64,000 bases of DNA from assembly GCA_050246635.1 (NCBI GenBank), contig JBFWVR010000003.1, positions 186,001-250,000 on the forward strand, given 5' to 3'. This document shows positions 37,869 to 46,096 of this stretch, piece by piece. Within the stretch, counting starts at the first letter, position 1. Every line of letters starts with the position of its first letter. The notes below the pieces were generated by a model. The model saw only the letters and a program-made list of their open reading frames with translations, was not told the origin of the DNA and did no database searches. The position numbers and the translations under genes are program-made. Source of the DNA: JBFWVR01 sp050246635 (GTDB lineage: Bacteria > Acidobacteriota > Vicinamibacteria > Vicinamibacterales > UBA2999).

Positions 37869-40259
37869 CTAGTCCTTCAGCACGACGATGGTCGCGCCAC
37901 CGCCACCCTGGGTGTCGGGCGCGACGCTGACGGTCGCGACGAGCGGATGGTCCTTCAGGAACTTCTGCAGGCCCCGGCGCAGCTGCCCGGTGCCGTGACC
38001 GTGCACGATGCGGACCTCACGCACGTCGGTGACCATGGTGTCGTCGAGGAACCGTGAGACCCGATCGGTGGCCTCATCCACGGTGCAGCCGATCACGTTC
38101 AGCTCCGACAGCAAGCCGTCGCGTGGCTTCAGGTCCACGTTGACGCGCACCTGGCTGCTGCCGGCCTTCGCCGGCGCCGCCAGCACGCGCAGGTTGCCGA
38201 GCGGCGAGCGCATGCGCTTGCCGCGCACGTCCACGTCGGCCTGCGCGCCCTGGATCGCGACGATCGTGCCTTCGAGCCCGAGGCCGCCGACGGCCACGCG
38301 CGCGCCGACGACGGGGGGACCCGCGGGCGCGTCCGGTGTCGGGGCGGGCCCGGCGGATACGGGACCATCGCCGCGGACCGACGCGGCGATCCGGTCGACC
38401 GCGGCCGTCGCGGCCGCCCGCGTGGCGCCGGCCTCGCCCGTCGAGACGCCGGATGTCCGTGCCGCCGCCTGTTCCACGAGCGCGTCGCTCTTCTGGCGGA
38501 GTTCCGCGATCACCTGGTCGATGTCGCGTTTCGCCTGCCGCACGCGGTCGTCAAGCCGCTCACCCAGCCGCTTCGTGAACCGCGCCTCGCGTTCCGCCAG
38601 GTCGGCCTCGCGCGCGGCAGCGGCCTTCTGCGCGTCCTCCAGCGCCCGGCGGTCGCGCTGCAGCCGGGAGCGCTCGCTCTCGAGCGCGCGGGCCTGCGCG
38701 TCCACGCGTTCGAGGTGCGCGGCCAGCCGCTTCTGGTCGTCGCTCAGGAACCCGCGGGCGGCGGCGACGACCGGCAGGGGCATGCCCAGCCGCCGCGCAA
38801 TCTCGATGGCGAGGCTGCGGCCGGGGGCGCCGTAGATGAGCCGGTAGGTCGGCGCGAACGTCTGCGGATCGAACGCGAACGCTGCCGTCGTCACGCCCTC
38901 GGTGCCGGTGCCCCAGGTCTTCAGCGCGTCGTAGTGGGTCGTCGCGATGACATGGGCGCCACGCTGCCGGAAGTGGTTGACGATCGCCGTCGCGAGCGCG
39001 CCACCTTCGTTCGGATCGGTGCCCGTGCCCACCTCGTCCAGGAGCACGAGGCACGGCAGCGCCATGTCACGATCCATCGACACGATGTTCGTGATGTGCG
39101 CGGAGAAGGTGGACAGGCTGGCGCTGATCGACTGCTCGTCGCCGATGTCGGCGAACACGCTGCGGAAGACGGGCAGGACCGCCTCGGTGGCCGGCACGTG
39201 CAGGCCCGACTGCGCCATCAGCACGAACAGGCCGGCGGTCTTGAGGGCGACCGTCTTGCCGCCGGTGTTGGGGCCGGTGATGAGCAGCACCCGCGCGGGC
39301 GGATCCACACGCACCTCGATGGGCACGGGCTCGGCGAGCAGGGGATGGCGGGCGTCGCTGAGCACGATGGCCCCGTCGAGCGCGAACCGCGGCTCGACGC
39401 CGCGTACACGCGCGCTGTAGCGCGCCTTCGCCTGCAGCACGTCGATGGCCGCCGCGGCCTCGATGCACGCGTCGACCTCGTCCGGCCGGTGCCGGAAGCG
39501 GTCCGTCAGCTCCAGCAGGATCCGGAAGATCTCCGCCTTCTCCCGCTCCTCGAGCTCGACGATGTCGTTGTTGATCTCGACGGTGGCCGCCGGCTCGAGG
39601 AACAGGCTGGCGCCGCTCGTCGAGCTGCCGTGCACGATGCCGGGCACGTTGCCCCGGTGCTCGGCGCGCACGACCAGCACGTAGCGGCCGTTCCGCTCCG
39701 TGATCACCTGTTCCTGCAGGTACTTGGTCGTCTCGCGGCCCTTGACGAACTGCTCCAGGGTGCCGCGCAGCTTCTGCCGCTTGTGGCGGAGCTGGTCGCG
39801 AATGCTGCGGAGCGTGGGGCTCGCCTCGTCCAGCACGTCGCCGGAGGGATCGATGGCCCGACGGACCGCCGCGACCTCCTCGCCGAAGGAGGGGAGCGCC
39901 GCGACAATGGCCGCGAGTCGCGGACAGGCCGCCCCGGCCTCGCGAATGGCCCCGCGGGTGCGGTCCACCGAGTCGAGGAACTCCGCCACCGCGCGCAGGG
40001 CCAGCGGCTCCAGTGGCCGGCCCTCGACCATGAGGCCGCCCAGCGCCTCGTCCAGGCCGGTCGCCGCGCGCAGGGGGAACAGGGCATGCCCCTCGAGGTA
40101 GGCCGCCGTCTCGCTGGTGTGCGCCAGCGCCTCAGCCACCTCGACGGGCTCGACCGACGGCTCGAGTGCCCGCAGTCGCTCCGCGCCCATGGGCGTCAGC
40201 GCGAGCGCGGTCACCGACTCGACGATGCGATCGAACTCGAGGGTGCGGACTGAGAGCAT
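37869..40259 (-). CDS. mutS2: Endonuclease MutS2
   Basis: A 796-residue MutS2. The MutS core and lever helices precede the ATPase domain with Walker A GPNTGGKTVALKT (near residue 330), LVLLDEVGTGTDPNEG and IATTHYDALK. A long coiled coil follows, then the C-terminal Smr domain with IVHGHGTGQLRRGL. MutS2 has no mismatch-repair role; it acts in recombination control and ribosome rescue in some species. The ATG at 40259 gives the usual MLSVRTLEFDRI start; the earlier in-frame codons come from a repeat element upstream. Confidence 0.94.
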   Translation of the reverse strand: MLSVRTLEFDRIVESVTALALTPMGAERLRALEPSVEPVEVAEALAHTSETAAYLEGHALFPLRAATGLDEALGGLMVEGRPLEPLALRAVAEFLDSVDRTRGAIREAGAACPRLAAIVAALPSFGEEVAAVRRAIDPSGDVLDEASPTLRSIRDQLRHKRQKLRGTLEQFVKGRETTKYLQEQVITERNGRYVLVVRAEHRGNVPGIVHGSSTSGASLFLEPAATVEINNDIVELEEREKAEIFRILLELTDRFRHRPDEVDACIEAAAAIDVLQAKARYSARVRGVEPRFALDGAIVLSDARHPLLAEPVPIEVRVDPPARVLLITGPNTGGKTVALKTAGLFVLMAQSGLHVPATEAVLPVFRSVFADIGDEQSISASLSTFSAHITNIVSMDRDMALPCLVLLDEVGTGTDPNEGGALATAIVNHFRQRGAHVIATTHYDALKTWGTGTEGVTTAAFAFDPQTFAPTYRLIYGAPGRSLAIEIARRLGMPLPVVAAARGFLSDDQKRLAAHLERVDAQARALESERSRLQRDRRALEDAQKAAAAREADLAEREARFTKRLGERLDDRVRQAKRDIDQVIAELRQKSDALVEQAAARTSGVSTGEAGATRAAATAAVDRIAASVRGDGPVSAGPAPTPDAPAGPPVVGARVAVGGLGLEGTIVAIQGAQADVDVRGKRMRSPLGNLRVLAAPAKAGSSQVRVNVDLKPRDGLLSELNVIGCTVDEATDRVSRFLDDTMVTDVREVRIVHGHGTGQLRRGLQKFLKDHPLVATVSVAPDTQGGGGATIVVLKD

Positions 40260-40292
40260 GAACCTGGTACCCGGTCGCAATCGAAATGCGGC

Positions 40293-40492
40293 CACGGAGG
40301 CACGGAGACACGGAGGCACGGGGGCTGCGCCTCCGATCTCAGATTTCAGATCTCGGATTGAAGATTGAAATGGGTCCGGACTCGACCCCTGGGTGCGTTG
40401 TGCGAGGGAACGCCTTCAAATCTGCAATCTGAAATCTGCGATCTCAAATCGAGGCGTCAGCCTCCGTGTCTCCGTGTCTCCGTGTCTCCGTG
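40293..40492. repeat. 200-base imperfect palindrome of two word families
   Basis: Left arm 40293-40363: CACGGAGGCACGGAGACACG, a CTGCGCCTCC join, then GATCTCAGATTTCAGATC and GATTGAAG. Right arm 40414-40492 is the inverse in the same order: CTTCAAATCTGCAATCTG, ATCTGCGATCTCAAATC, then GAGGCGTCAGCCTCC and three CGTGTCTC units. The 50-base centre (40364-40413) is unrelated. It fills the larB-mutS2 gap; no gene is supported here. Confidence 0.8.
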
Positions 40493-40512
40493 AGGGCATT
40501 GGGGAGACGCCC

Positions 40513-41268
40513 CTACAGGTGGTTGATCATACTGGCGATGCACCCGGCGCCGAATCCGTTGTCGATGTTGACGACGGAGACGCCGTTGGCGCAGGAGTTG
40601 AGCATGCCGAGCAGCGCGGCGATGCCGCCGAAGCTCGCGCCGTAGCCGATGCTGGTGGGCACGGCGATCACCGGCACGTCCACCATGCCCGCGACGACGC
40701 TCGGCAGGGCCCCTTCCATCCCGGCGACGACGATGATGACGCGGGCGGCCTCGAGGCGGCTGCGCTGGCCGAGCACCCGGTGGATGCCGGCGACGCCCAC
40801 GTCGTAGAGCCGCTCCACCGAGTTGCCCATGACGGTGGCGGTCACCGCGGCCTCCTCGGCGACGGGGATGTCGGAGGTGCCCGCCGAAGCCACGGCAATC
40901 GTCCCCTTCCCGGGTGGGACCGGACGGGGGCGCACGATGGCCCGGGCGAGGGGGTGGAACTCGGCTTCCGGGACGACCGTCCGGACGGCCTCCCAGGCGG
41001 CCTCGCTGGCCCGGGTGACGAGCAGGGGATGGTCCCTGGCGACGATTTCGGCCGAAATTCGGGCGATTTGGTCGGGTGTCTTGCCGAGGCCCAGCACCAC
41101 CTCGGGGAAGCCCTGCCGCAGGGACCGGTGGTGATCGACCCGGGCGAATCCGAGGTCCCCGTACGGCTGGTCGCGCATCCGGGCCAGCAGGCGCGCATGG
41201 GCGTCGTCGGTGCTGAGGGCGCCGGCCCGGACGTCGTCCAGGAGGGCGCGGAGGTCGGCAGGTGTCAT
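40513..41268 (-). CDS. larB: Nickel-pincer cofactor biosynthesis protein LarB
   Basis: A 251-residue protein. The C-terminal half resembles AIR carboxylase (PurE), with IAVASAGTSDIPVAEEA, VVAGMEGALPSVVAG and VIAVPTSIGYGASFGG; the N-terminal part (GFARVDHHRSLRQGFPEVV) is specific to LarB. LarB carboxylates nicotinic acid adenine dinucleotide in the making of the pincer nucleotide used by lactate racemase. No larC, larE or larA is in the window. The ATG at 41268 is preferred over a GTG one codon earlier. It is divergent from the following GT2 gene. Confidence 0.9.
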   Translation of the reverse strand: MTPADLRALLDDVRAGALSTDDAHARLLARMRDQPYGDLGFARVDHHRSLRQGFPEVVLGLGKTPDQIARISAEIVARDHPLLVTRASEAAWEAVRTVVPEAEFHPLARAIVRPRPVPPGKGTIAVASAGTSDIPVAEEAAVTATVMGNSVERLYDVGVAGIHRVLGQRSRLEAARVIIVVAGMEGALPSVVAGMVDVPVIAVPTSIGYGASFGGIAALLGMLNSCANGVSVVNIDNGFGAGCIASMINHL

Positions 41269-41289
41269 CACGCTATCATCCGTGTTTCG

Positions 41290-41317
41290 TTGACTTTACC
41301 GGGGCCCCTTCTATAAT
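41290..41317 (+). promoter_or_regulatory. Sigma70-type promoter of the GT2 gene
   Basis: TTGACT (41290-41295), a 16-base spacer and a perfect TATAAT (41312-41317). Transcription would start near 41324, about 30 bases before the ATG at 41354. Near-consensus promoters like this are rare in the window. Confidence 0.82.
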
Positions 41318-41353
41318 GACTGTTTATGCCCTGGGGCGGAAGCCCGACCGTAA

Positions 41354-42850
41354 ATGACGCCCGCTGAGACCTTCATCCTCGCCGCGTACTTCTTCGTCCT
41401 CGTAATCCTGGCCGTGTACGGGTGGCACCGGTACTACCTGGTGTACCAGTACATGAAGTACAGGGACGAGGTGCCTGTACCGCGCCACACGCTCGATCCA
41501 TTGCCGATCGTGACGGTGCAGCTCCCGCTCTACAACGAGATGTATGTCGTCGATCGGCTGGTGGAGGCGGTGTGCCGTCTCGACTACCCGCGCGACCGCC
41601 TCGAGATCCAGGTCCTGGACGACTCCACCGACGAGACGCGGGAGATCGCGGAACTCGCCGTGCGCCGGTACCAGGCGCAGGGCGTCGACATCAAGTACCT
41701 GCACCGGACCAACCGCGTGGGTTACAAGGCCGGCGCGCTGGACGAGGGCCTGCGCGTGGCGCGCGGCGAGTTCGTCGCGGTGTTCGACGCCGACTTCATC
41801 CCGGCGTCCGACTTCCTCATGCGCACGGTCCACTACTTCTCGGACCCCGGCATCGCGATGGTGCAGGCGCGCTGGGGGCACGTCAACGAGGACTACTCGC
41901 TCCTGACCAAGATCCAGGCGATCCTGCTCGACGCGCACTTCGTCCTCGAGCACGGGAGCCGCAACCGGTCCGGGTGCTTCTTCAACTTCAACGGGACGGC
42001 CGGCATCTGGCGCCGGGAGGCGATCTACGACGGCGGGGGCTGGCAGCACGACACGCTGACCGAGGACCTCGACCTGAGCTACCGGACGCAGCTGCGCGGC
42101 TGGCGGTTCGTGTTCCTGCCCGATCACATCGCACCGGCGGAGCTGCCGGTCGAGATGAACGCCTTCAAGTCGCAGCAGCACCGCTGGGCGAAGGGCTCGA
42201 TCCAGACGTTCCTGAAGCTGATGCCGCGCATCCTGCGGTCGAACCAGCCGCTCAGCGTGAAGACCGAGGCGTTCTTCCACCTCTCGGCGAACTTCAACTA
42301 CCCGCTCATGTGCGTGCTGTCGGTGCTGATGGCGCCGTCGATGGTGATCCGCTACAACATGGGCTGGTACGAGATGTTGCTCATCGACGTGCCGTTGTTC
42401 TTCGCGGCGACGGCGTCGGTGGCCAACTTCTACATGGTCTGCCAGCGTGAGCTGTACCCGCAGACCTGGACCGAGCGGCTCCGGTACCTGCCGTTCCTGA
42501 TGTCGATCGGGATCGGGCTCGCCGTCAACAACACGCGGGCCGTGTTCGAGGCGCTGTTCCACAAGCCGAGCGAGTTCGCCCGCACGCCGAAGTACCGCAT
42601 CGAGGGGCGCGCGGACGACTGGCTGGGCAAGAAGTACCGCCAGGCCGTGGGCATCCAGCCCGTCATCGAGGTGGCGCTCGGCGTCTACTTCACCGGCACG
42701 CTGTTCTACGCGCTGGCCAACGGCATCTACGGCACCGTGCCGTTCCTGATGCTGTTCCAGATCGGCTTCCTCTACACCGGCCTGCTGAGCATCTTCCAGC
42801 AGTTCTCGGGCGACACCGTCGTGTCGGTCGCCCAGCGCGAAGCCAGCTAG
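41354..42850 (+). CDS. Membrane-bound processive GT2 glycosyltransferase (cellulose synthase-like)
   Basis: A 498-residue protein. One N-terminal helix (FILAAYFFVLVILAVYGW) precedes a GT2 catalytic domain with VLDDSTDET, the metal-binding FDADF, TEDLDLSYR and the processive motif QQHRW. Four or so C-terminal helices follow. The layout resembles CslA-like or BcsA-like synthases but lacks a PilZ domain. It probably makes a beta-linked polysaccharide or glycolipid; the donor is unknown. It has its own strong promoter, opposite larB, and ends at a large inverted repeat. Confidence 0.87.
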   Translation: MTPAETFILAAYFFVLVILAVYGWHRYYLVYQYMKYRDEVPVPRHTLDPLPIVTVQLPLYNEMYVVDRLVEAVCRLDYPRDRLEIQVLDDSTDETREIAELAVRRYQAQGVDIKYLHRTNRVGYKAGALDEGLRVARGEFVAVFDADFIPASDFLMRTVHYFSDPGIAMVQARWGHVNEDYSLLTKIQAILLDAHFVLEHGSRNRSGCFFNFNGTAGIWRREAIYDGGGWQHDTLTEDLDLSYRTQLRGWRFVFLPDHIAPAELPVEMNAFKSQQHRWAKGSIQTFLKLMPRILRSNQPLSVKTEAFFHLSANFNYPLMCVLSVLMAPSMVIRYNMGWYEMLLIDVPLFFAATASVANFYMVCQRELYPQTWTERLRYLPFLMSIGIGLAVNNTRAVFEALFHKPSEFARTPKYRIEGRADDWLGKKYRQAVGIQPVIEVALGVYFTGTLFYALANGIYGTVPFLMLFQIGFLYTGLLSIFQQFSGDTVVSVAQREAS

Positions 42851-42877
42851 CGCGCGCGCAGCCGGCGGCGCGAAGAC

Positions 42878-42928
42878 GGGGTCAGGCCCCTGTTCCTCCA
42901 GCAGGAGAAGGAACAGGGGCCTGACCCC
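42878..42928. terminator. Perfect inverted repeat, bidirectional terminator or REP-like element
   Basis: Arms of 20 bases, 42878-42897 (starting GGGGTCAGGCCCC) and 42909-42928, are perfect inverse copies around an 11-base loop. TTT follows on the plus strand. The element lies between the convergent GT2 and ADOP genes, so it may stop both. The GGGGTCAGGCCCC core also resembles dispersed REP-type palindromes found in many genomes. Confidence 0.75.
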
Positions 42929-42965
42929 TTTGTCACGGGTAGTGGCGGCCAGCGCGCGACTCGCG

Positions 42966-45491
42966 TCACTCAGTGCGCAGCGCCTGCATCGGCTGCACCC
43001 GCGTCGCGCGGCGGGCCGGGAACCAGGCCGCCGCCACGGCGGCCACCAGGAACCCGATCGGCACCAGGCTGAACACCACCGCGTCGAAGGGGGAGAGGTC
43101 CACGAAGATCGACGCGAGGGCCTGCCCCGTCCCGATCCCGAGCACCAGGCCGATCGCCAGGCCGGCCAGCGTCATCGACAGGCTCTCGCCGAGGACCATG
43201 CCCTGCACCGATCGCGGGCGGGCGCCCACGGCCATGCGGATGCCAATCTCCCGCGTGCGTCGGGCCACGGCGTAGCTCATGACGCCGTAGATGCCGACGA
43301 GCGCCACCACCATCGCCAGCCCGCCGAAGACCCCGAAGAGCGAGGCCGCCAGCTTCAAGGCCCAGTACTCGATGGCCGAGGCCACGTGGTCGCCGAAGGT
43401 GCGGGCGCTGAACATCGGCAGGCCCGGGGCTTCCGCGTGGATCACGCGACGGACCTCGTCGGCGAACCCCGGCGCCGCCGTGGCCGGCCGCACATGGAAG
43501 TACGCGTTGCCCAGCGCACTCTGCCCGAACGGCTCGTAGACGGCGCCGGAGGGCTCCTTCTCGAAGAGGTCGCGGCGCGTCGTGGCGGCGATGCCCACCA
43601 CGTCGTAGGTGAGGTCGGGGCGCCCGCCGTCCCGCACGGTGAACTGCACTTGCTGCCCGAGTGCCGACCCGTCCGGCCACAGCTTCCGGGCCAGCACCTC
43701 GTCCAGGATGACGACCGGCGGGCCTCCGGCCTGGAACGACTCGGCGGCCGTGAACGTGCGGCCCTGCAGGAGCGACACGCCCATCACGTCGAAGTACTCG
43801 CCGCTCACGGCATTCCAGTCGGCGCCAAGGGCGCGGCCCGTCTCCGGGGTCGCGGGCTTCGCGTCGTCCGGCACCTGGATGCCGGCGCGCCGCACCTCGC
43901 GGCCGATGTGGACCATGCCCAGCGGGACCAGGGCCCCGACCGCCGCGCGGGACCCGGGCAGCGCCGCCAGGCGCGTCGTCACGCGGGAGTAGAGGTCCAG
44001 GACCTGCGGCGACGACAGTCCTGCCAGCTTGCCGTCGACCTCCGCCATCACCGTGCTGTCGGCCCGGTAGCCCAGGTCGACACTGAGCGCGGTCTGTGCC
44101 ATGCGAATCCAGAGGCCTGCCGCGATCAGCAGCGCCAGCGACAGGGCCACTTGCGCGACCACGAGCGGGTTGCGTGGGAGCCAGCGGCGCCGGCGCCGCG
44201 TCGTGTCGTCGCCGGCATGGGGCTTGAGGTCGGCGAGCACGTCGACCGTCGAGTGCCGGAGCGCCGGCCCCAGCGCGAAGGCGCCAGTGGCGAGCAGGCA
44301 GAAGAAGAAGGTGGCCGCGACCACGGCCGGGGACGTCGCGCCCTCGAGCACGATGGTCAGCGGCAGCATCGACGCGAACGCGCCCATCAGCGTGTCGACC
44401 CCGTAGAACCCCAGCAGGATGCCGGCGGTGCCGCCCGCCAGCGACAGCAGGAAGCCCTCGAGCAGCAGCTGGCGCACGATGCGGAACCGCCCGCCGCCGA
44501 GCGCGAGGCGCACGGCGAACTCCTTGCGCCGGGCCGAGCCGCGGGCCATCAACAGGCTCGCCAGGTTGAGGCAGACCGTGAGCAGCACCGCGCCCGTGAG
44601 GCCCAGGAGCATCAGTGCCAGCAGGCCAAGCACACTTTCGTCACTGGGGGACGTGCTGGTGCCGAACCGGGGGAGGGGACCGGCGGTGAGGCGCGCGTCC
44701 TCGTACTCGGCCGGGAAGGTCGAGGCCAGGCGCCCGGCCACCACCGAGAGCGGCGCGTCGAGGCCGGCGGGATCCACGCCGTCGGCCAGCCGCGCGACGA
44801 GGAACAGGTTGAACGCGTCGGGCCGTTCGAGCGTGCGTGCGGTCTCGCCCTGGAAGTCGTTCGACACCGTGTCGAACACCCCGAACGGGAAGAAGAGCTC
44901 GGGGCCGAAGACCATCATCGTGCCCGTGAACCCACGCGGCGTGACGCCGATGATGGTGAACGGCCGTCCGTTGACGCGGATCTCGCGGCCGATGACGTCC
45001 GGGTCGAAGCCCGTCTTCTGCCAGTAGGCCCACGAGACGATGGTCACCGGGATGTCCTGCCCGGGGCGGCTCTCCTGGGCCGTGAACCCCCGGCCCCGTA
45101 CGATGGGCACACCCAGGACCTCGAAGTACTCGCGCGAGACCAGCGCGGCGAACGCGCGACGGCTGTCGCCGCCTTCGCCAACGCCGACGAGCGTGGGGTT
45201 GTGCGCGAAGACGCCGGAGAAGACCTCGGGGTGGGACGCGAGCTCACGGTACGCCGCGTACGAGAAGGCGCGATACGAATCCGGCGTGGAGGTCTTGCTC
45301 GAGTAGAGCTGGACGACACGGTCGGGATCGGCGTACGGCCGTCCCATCAGGCCGAACGCATAGACGAGGCTGAACATCGCCGCGTTCAGCCCGATGCCGA
45401 GGGCCAGGACGACGATGGCGGCGGCGGTGAAGCCCGGGGCCTTCGCCAGTTGCCGGACCGAGACGCGCAGGTCGCCGAACCATCCACCCAT
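42966..45491 (-). CDS. ADOP-family ABC transporter permease (MacB/FtsX type)
   Basis: An 841-residue permease with two FtsX-like halves, each with a periplasmic MacB-type core: the first membrane helix AAAIVVLALGIGLNAAMFSLVY, three helices near residue 300-400 with the EFAVRLALGGGR signature, a second core, and three C-terminal helices with REIGIRMAVGARP. This is the acidobacterial duplicated orphan permease type, which usually lacks an adjacent ATPase; none is present here. The ATG at 45491 has GGAGGAGG 9 bases upstream. It is divergent from a small winged-helix-like gene. Confidence 0.9.
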   Translation of the reverse strand: MGGWFGDLRVSVRQLAKAPGFTAAAIVVLALGIGLNAAMFSLVYAFGLMGRPYADPDRVVQLYSSKTSTPDSYRAFSYAAYRELASHPEVFSGVFAHNPTLVGVGEGGDSRRAFAALVSREYFEVLGVPIVRGRGFTAQESRPGQDIPVTIVSWAYWQKTGFDPDVIGREIRVNGRPFTIIGVTPRGFTGTMMVFGPELFFPFGVFDTVSNDFQGETARTLERPDAFNLFLVARLADGVDPAGLDAPLSVVAGRLASTFPAEYEDARLTAGPLPRFGTSTSPSDESVLGLLALMLLGLTGAVLLTVCLNLASLLMARGSARRKEFAVRLALGGGRFRIVRQLLLEGFLLSLAGGTAGILLGFYGVDTLMGAFASMLPLTIVLEGATSPAVVAATFFFCLLATGAFALGPALRHSTVDVLADLKPHAGDDTTRRRRRWLPRNPLVVAQVALSLALLIAAGLWIRMAQTALSVDLGYRADSTVMAEVDGKLAGLSSPQVLDLYSRVTTRLAALPGSRAAVGALVPLGMVHIGREVRRAGIQVPDDAKPATPETGRALGADWNAVSGEYFDVMGVSLLQGRTFTAAESFQAGGPPVVILDEVLARKLWPDGSALGQQVQFTVRDGGRPDLTYDVVGIAATTRRDLFEKEPSGAVYEPFGQSALGNAYFHVRPATAAPGFADEVRRVIHAEAPGLPMFSARTFGDHVASAIEYWALKLAASLFGVFGGLAMVVALVGIYGVMSYAVARRTREIGIRMAVGARPRSVQGMVLGESLSMTLAGLAIGLVLGIGTGQALASIFVDLSPFDAVVFSLVPIGFLVAAVAAAWFPARRATRVQPMQALRTE

Positions 45492-45584
45492 CTGTCGAGG
45501 CCTCCTCCGCCTGGAACCACAGACGTGCCCGGCGGCGGACTTGTTCCTTCCGCCCGCCGGCCCACGGGCCCGCGGTGCAGGGCA

Positions 45585-45613
45585 TTGACACGCATTTATA
45601 CGAGACGTATAAG
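45585..45613 (+). promoter_or_regulatory. Consensus promoter for a leaderless transcript
   Basis: TTGACA (45585-45590), a 17-base spacer and TATAAG (45608-45613). Only 6 bases separate the -10 from the ATG at 45620, so transcription would start at or next to the start codon and the mRNA would lack a leader. No ribosome site is present, in agreement. Confidence 0.8.
45596..45612. promoter_or_regulatory. Palindromic operator overlapping the -10
   Basis: TTATACG-AGA-CGTATAA is a perfect inverted repeat of 7-base half sites with a 3-base centre. It covers the spacer and -10 of the promoter for the winged-helix-like gene, so a bound protein would block it. The gene product is the natural candidate, and the site is also about 105 bases from the ADOP permease start. 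Confidence 0.72.
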
Positions 45614-45619
45614 ATCGGC

Positions 45620-46096
45620 ATGGCCGACGCCGACTACCGCAAGGCACTCGATTCCGCGTGCCGGGAGTGGGAGCGCCTGTCCGCCGAGCGGACCGCGCTC
45701 GACCGGCGCCTCACCGACCTGCAGCGGACGATTGCGACCCTGAGCCGGCTCTGCGGTCTCGAACCCACCGTCCCGTTCGGCCTGGCCGATGGGTGCCGCG
45801 CCGTGCTGCGGCGCCACGACGAGCCGCTGGCTGCGTCACGGATTCGCGACGAGCTCGAGGCGATTGGCTTCGACTTCACGCGCTACTCGAACCCGCTCGC
45901 GTCCCTGCACGTGACGCTGAAGCGTCTCGTGCAGGCCGGCGAGGCCCGCTACGTGCCAGGCAGTCCCGGGGTGTCGCCGTCGTACGCCCGCCAGGCCGGG
46001 CCACGTGTCATCGTCGCCGGCTCGAAGGCCGAGGCCCTCGCCATCGGCAGCCGCGCGCTCGCCGGCGGACGCCGTCCCCAGAGGAGGAAGAAGTGA
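45620..46096 (+). CDS. Small coiled-coil plus winged-helix-like protein, possible regulator
   Basis: A 158-residue protein not recognised as a named family. Residues 1-45 form a coiled coil (REWERLSAERTALDRRLTDL); residues about 55-115 look like a winged helix (VLRRHDEPLAASRIRDELEA, then SLHVTLKRLVQAGEARYV). The C-terminus is basic. An autoregulatory DNA-binding role fits the palindrome in its promoter but is inference. The ATG at 45620 follows the -10 by 6 bases; an earlier in-frame ATG at 45575 precedes the promoter and is rejected. Its stop overlaps the next gene's GTG. Confidence 0.7.
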   Translation: MADADYRKALDSACREWERLSAERTALDRRLTDLQRTIATLSRLCGLEPTVPFGLADGCRAVLRRHDEPLAASRIRDELEAIGFDFTRYSNPLASLHVTLKRLVQAGEARYVPGSPGVSPSYARQAGPRVIVAGSKAEALAIGSRALAGGRRPQRRKK

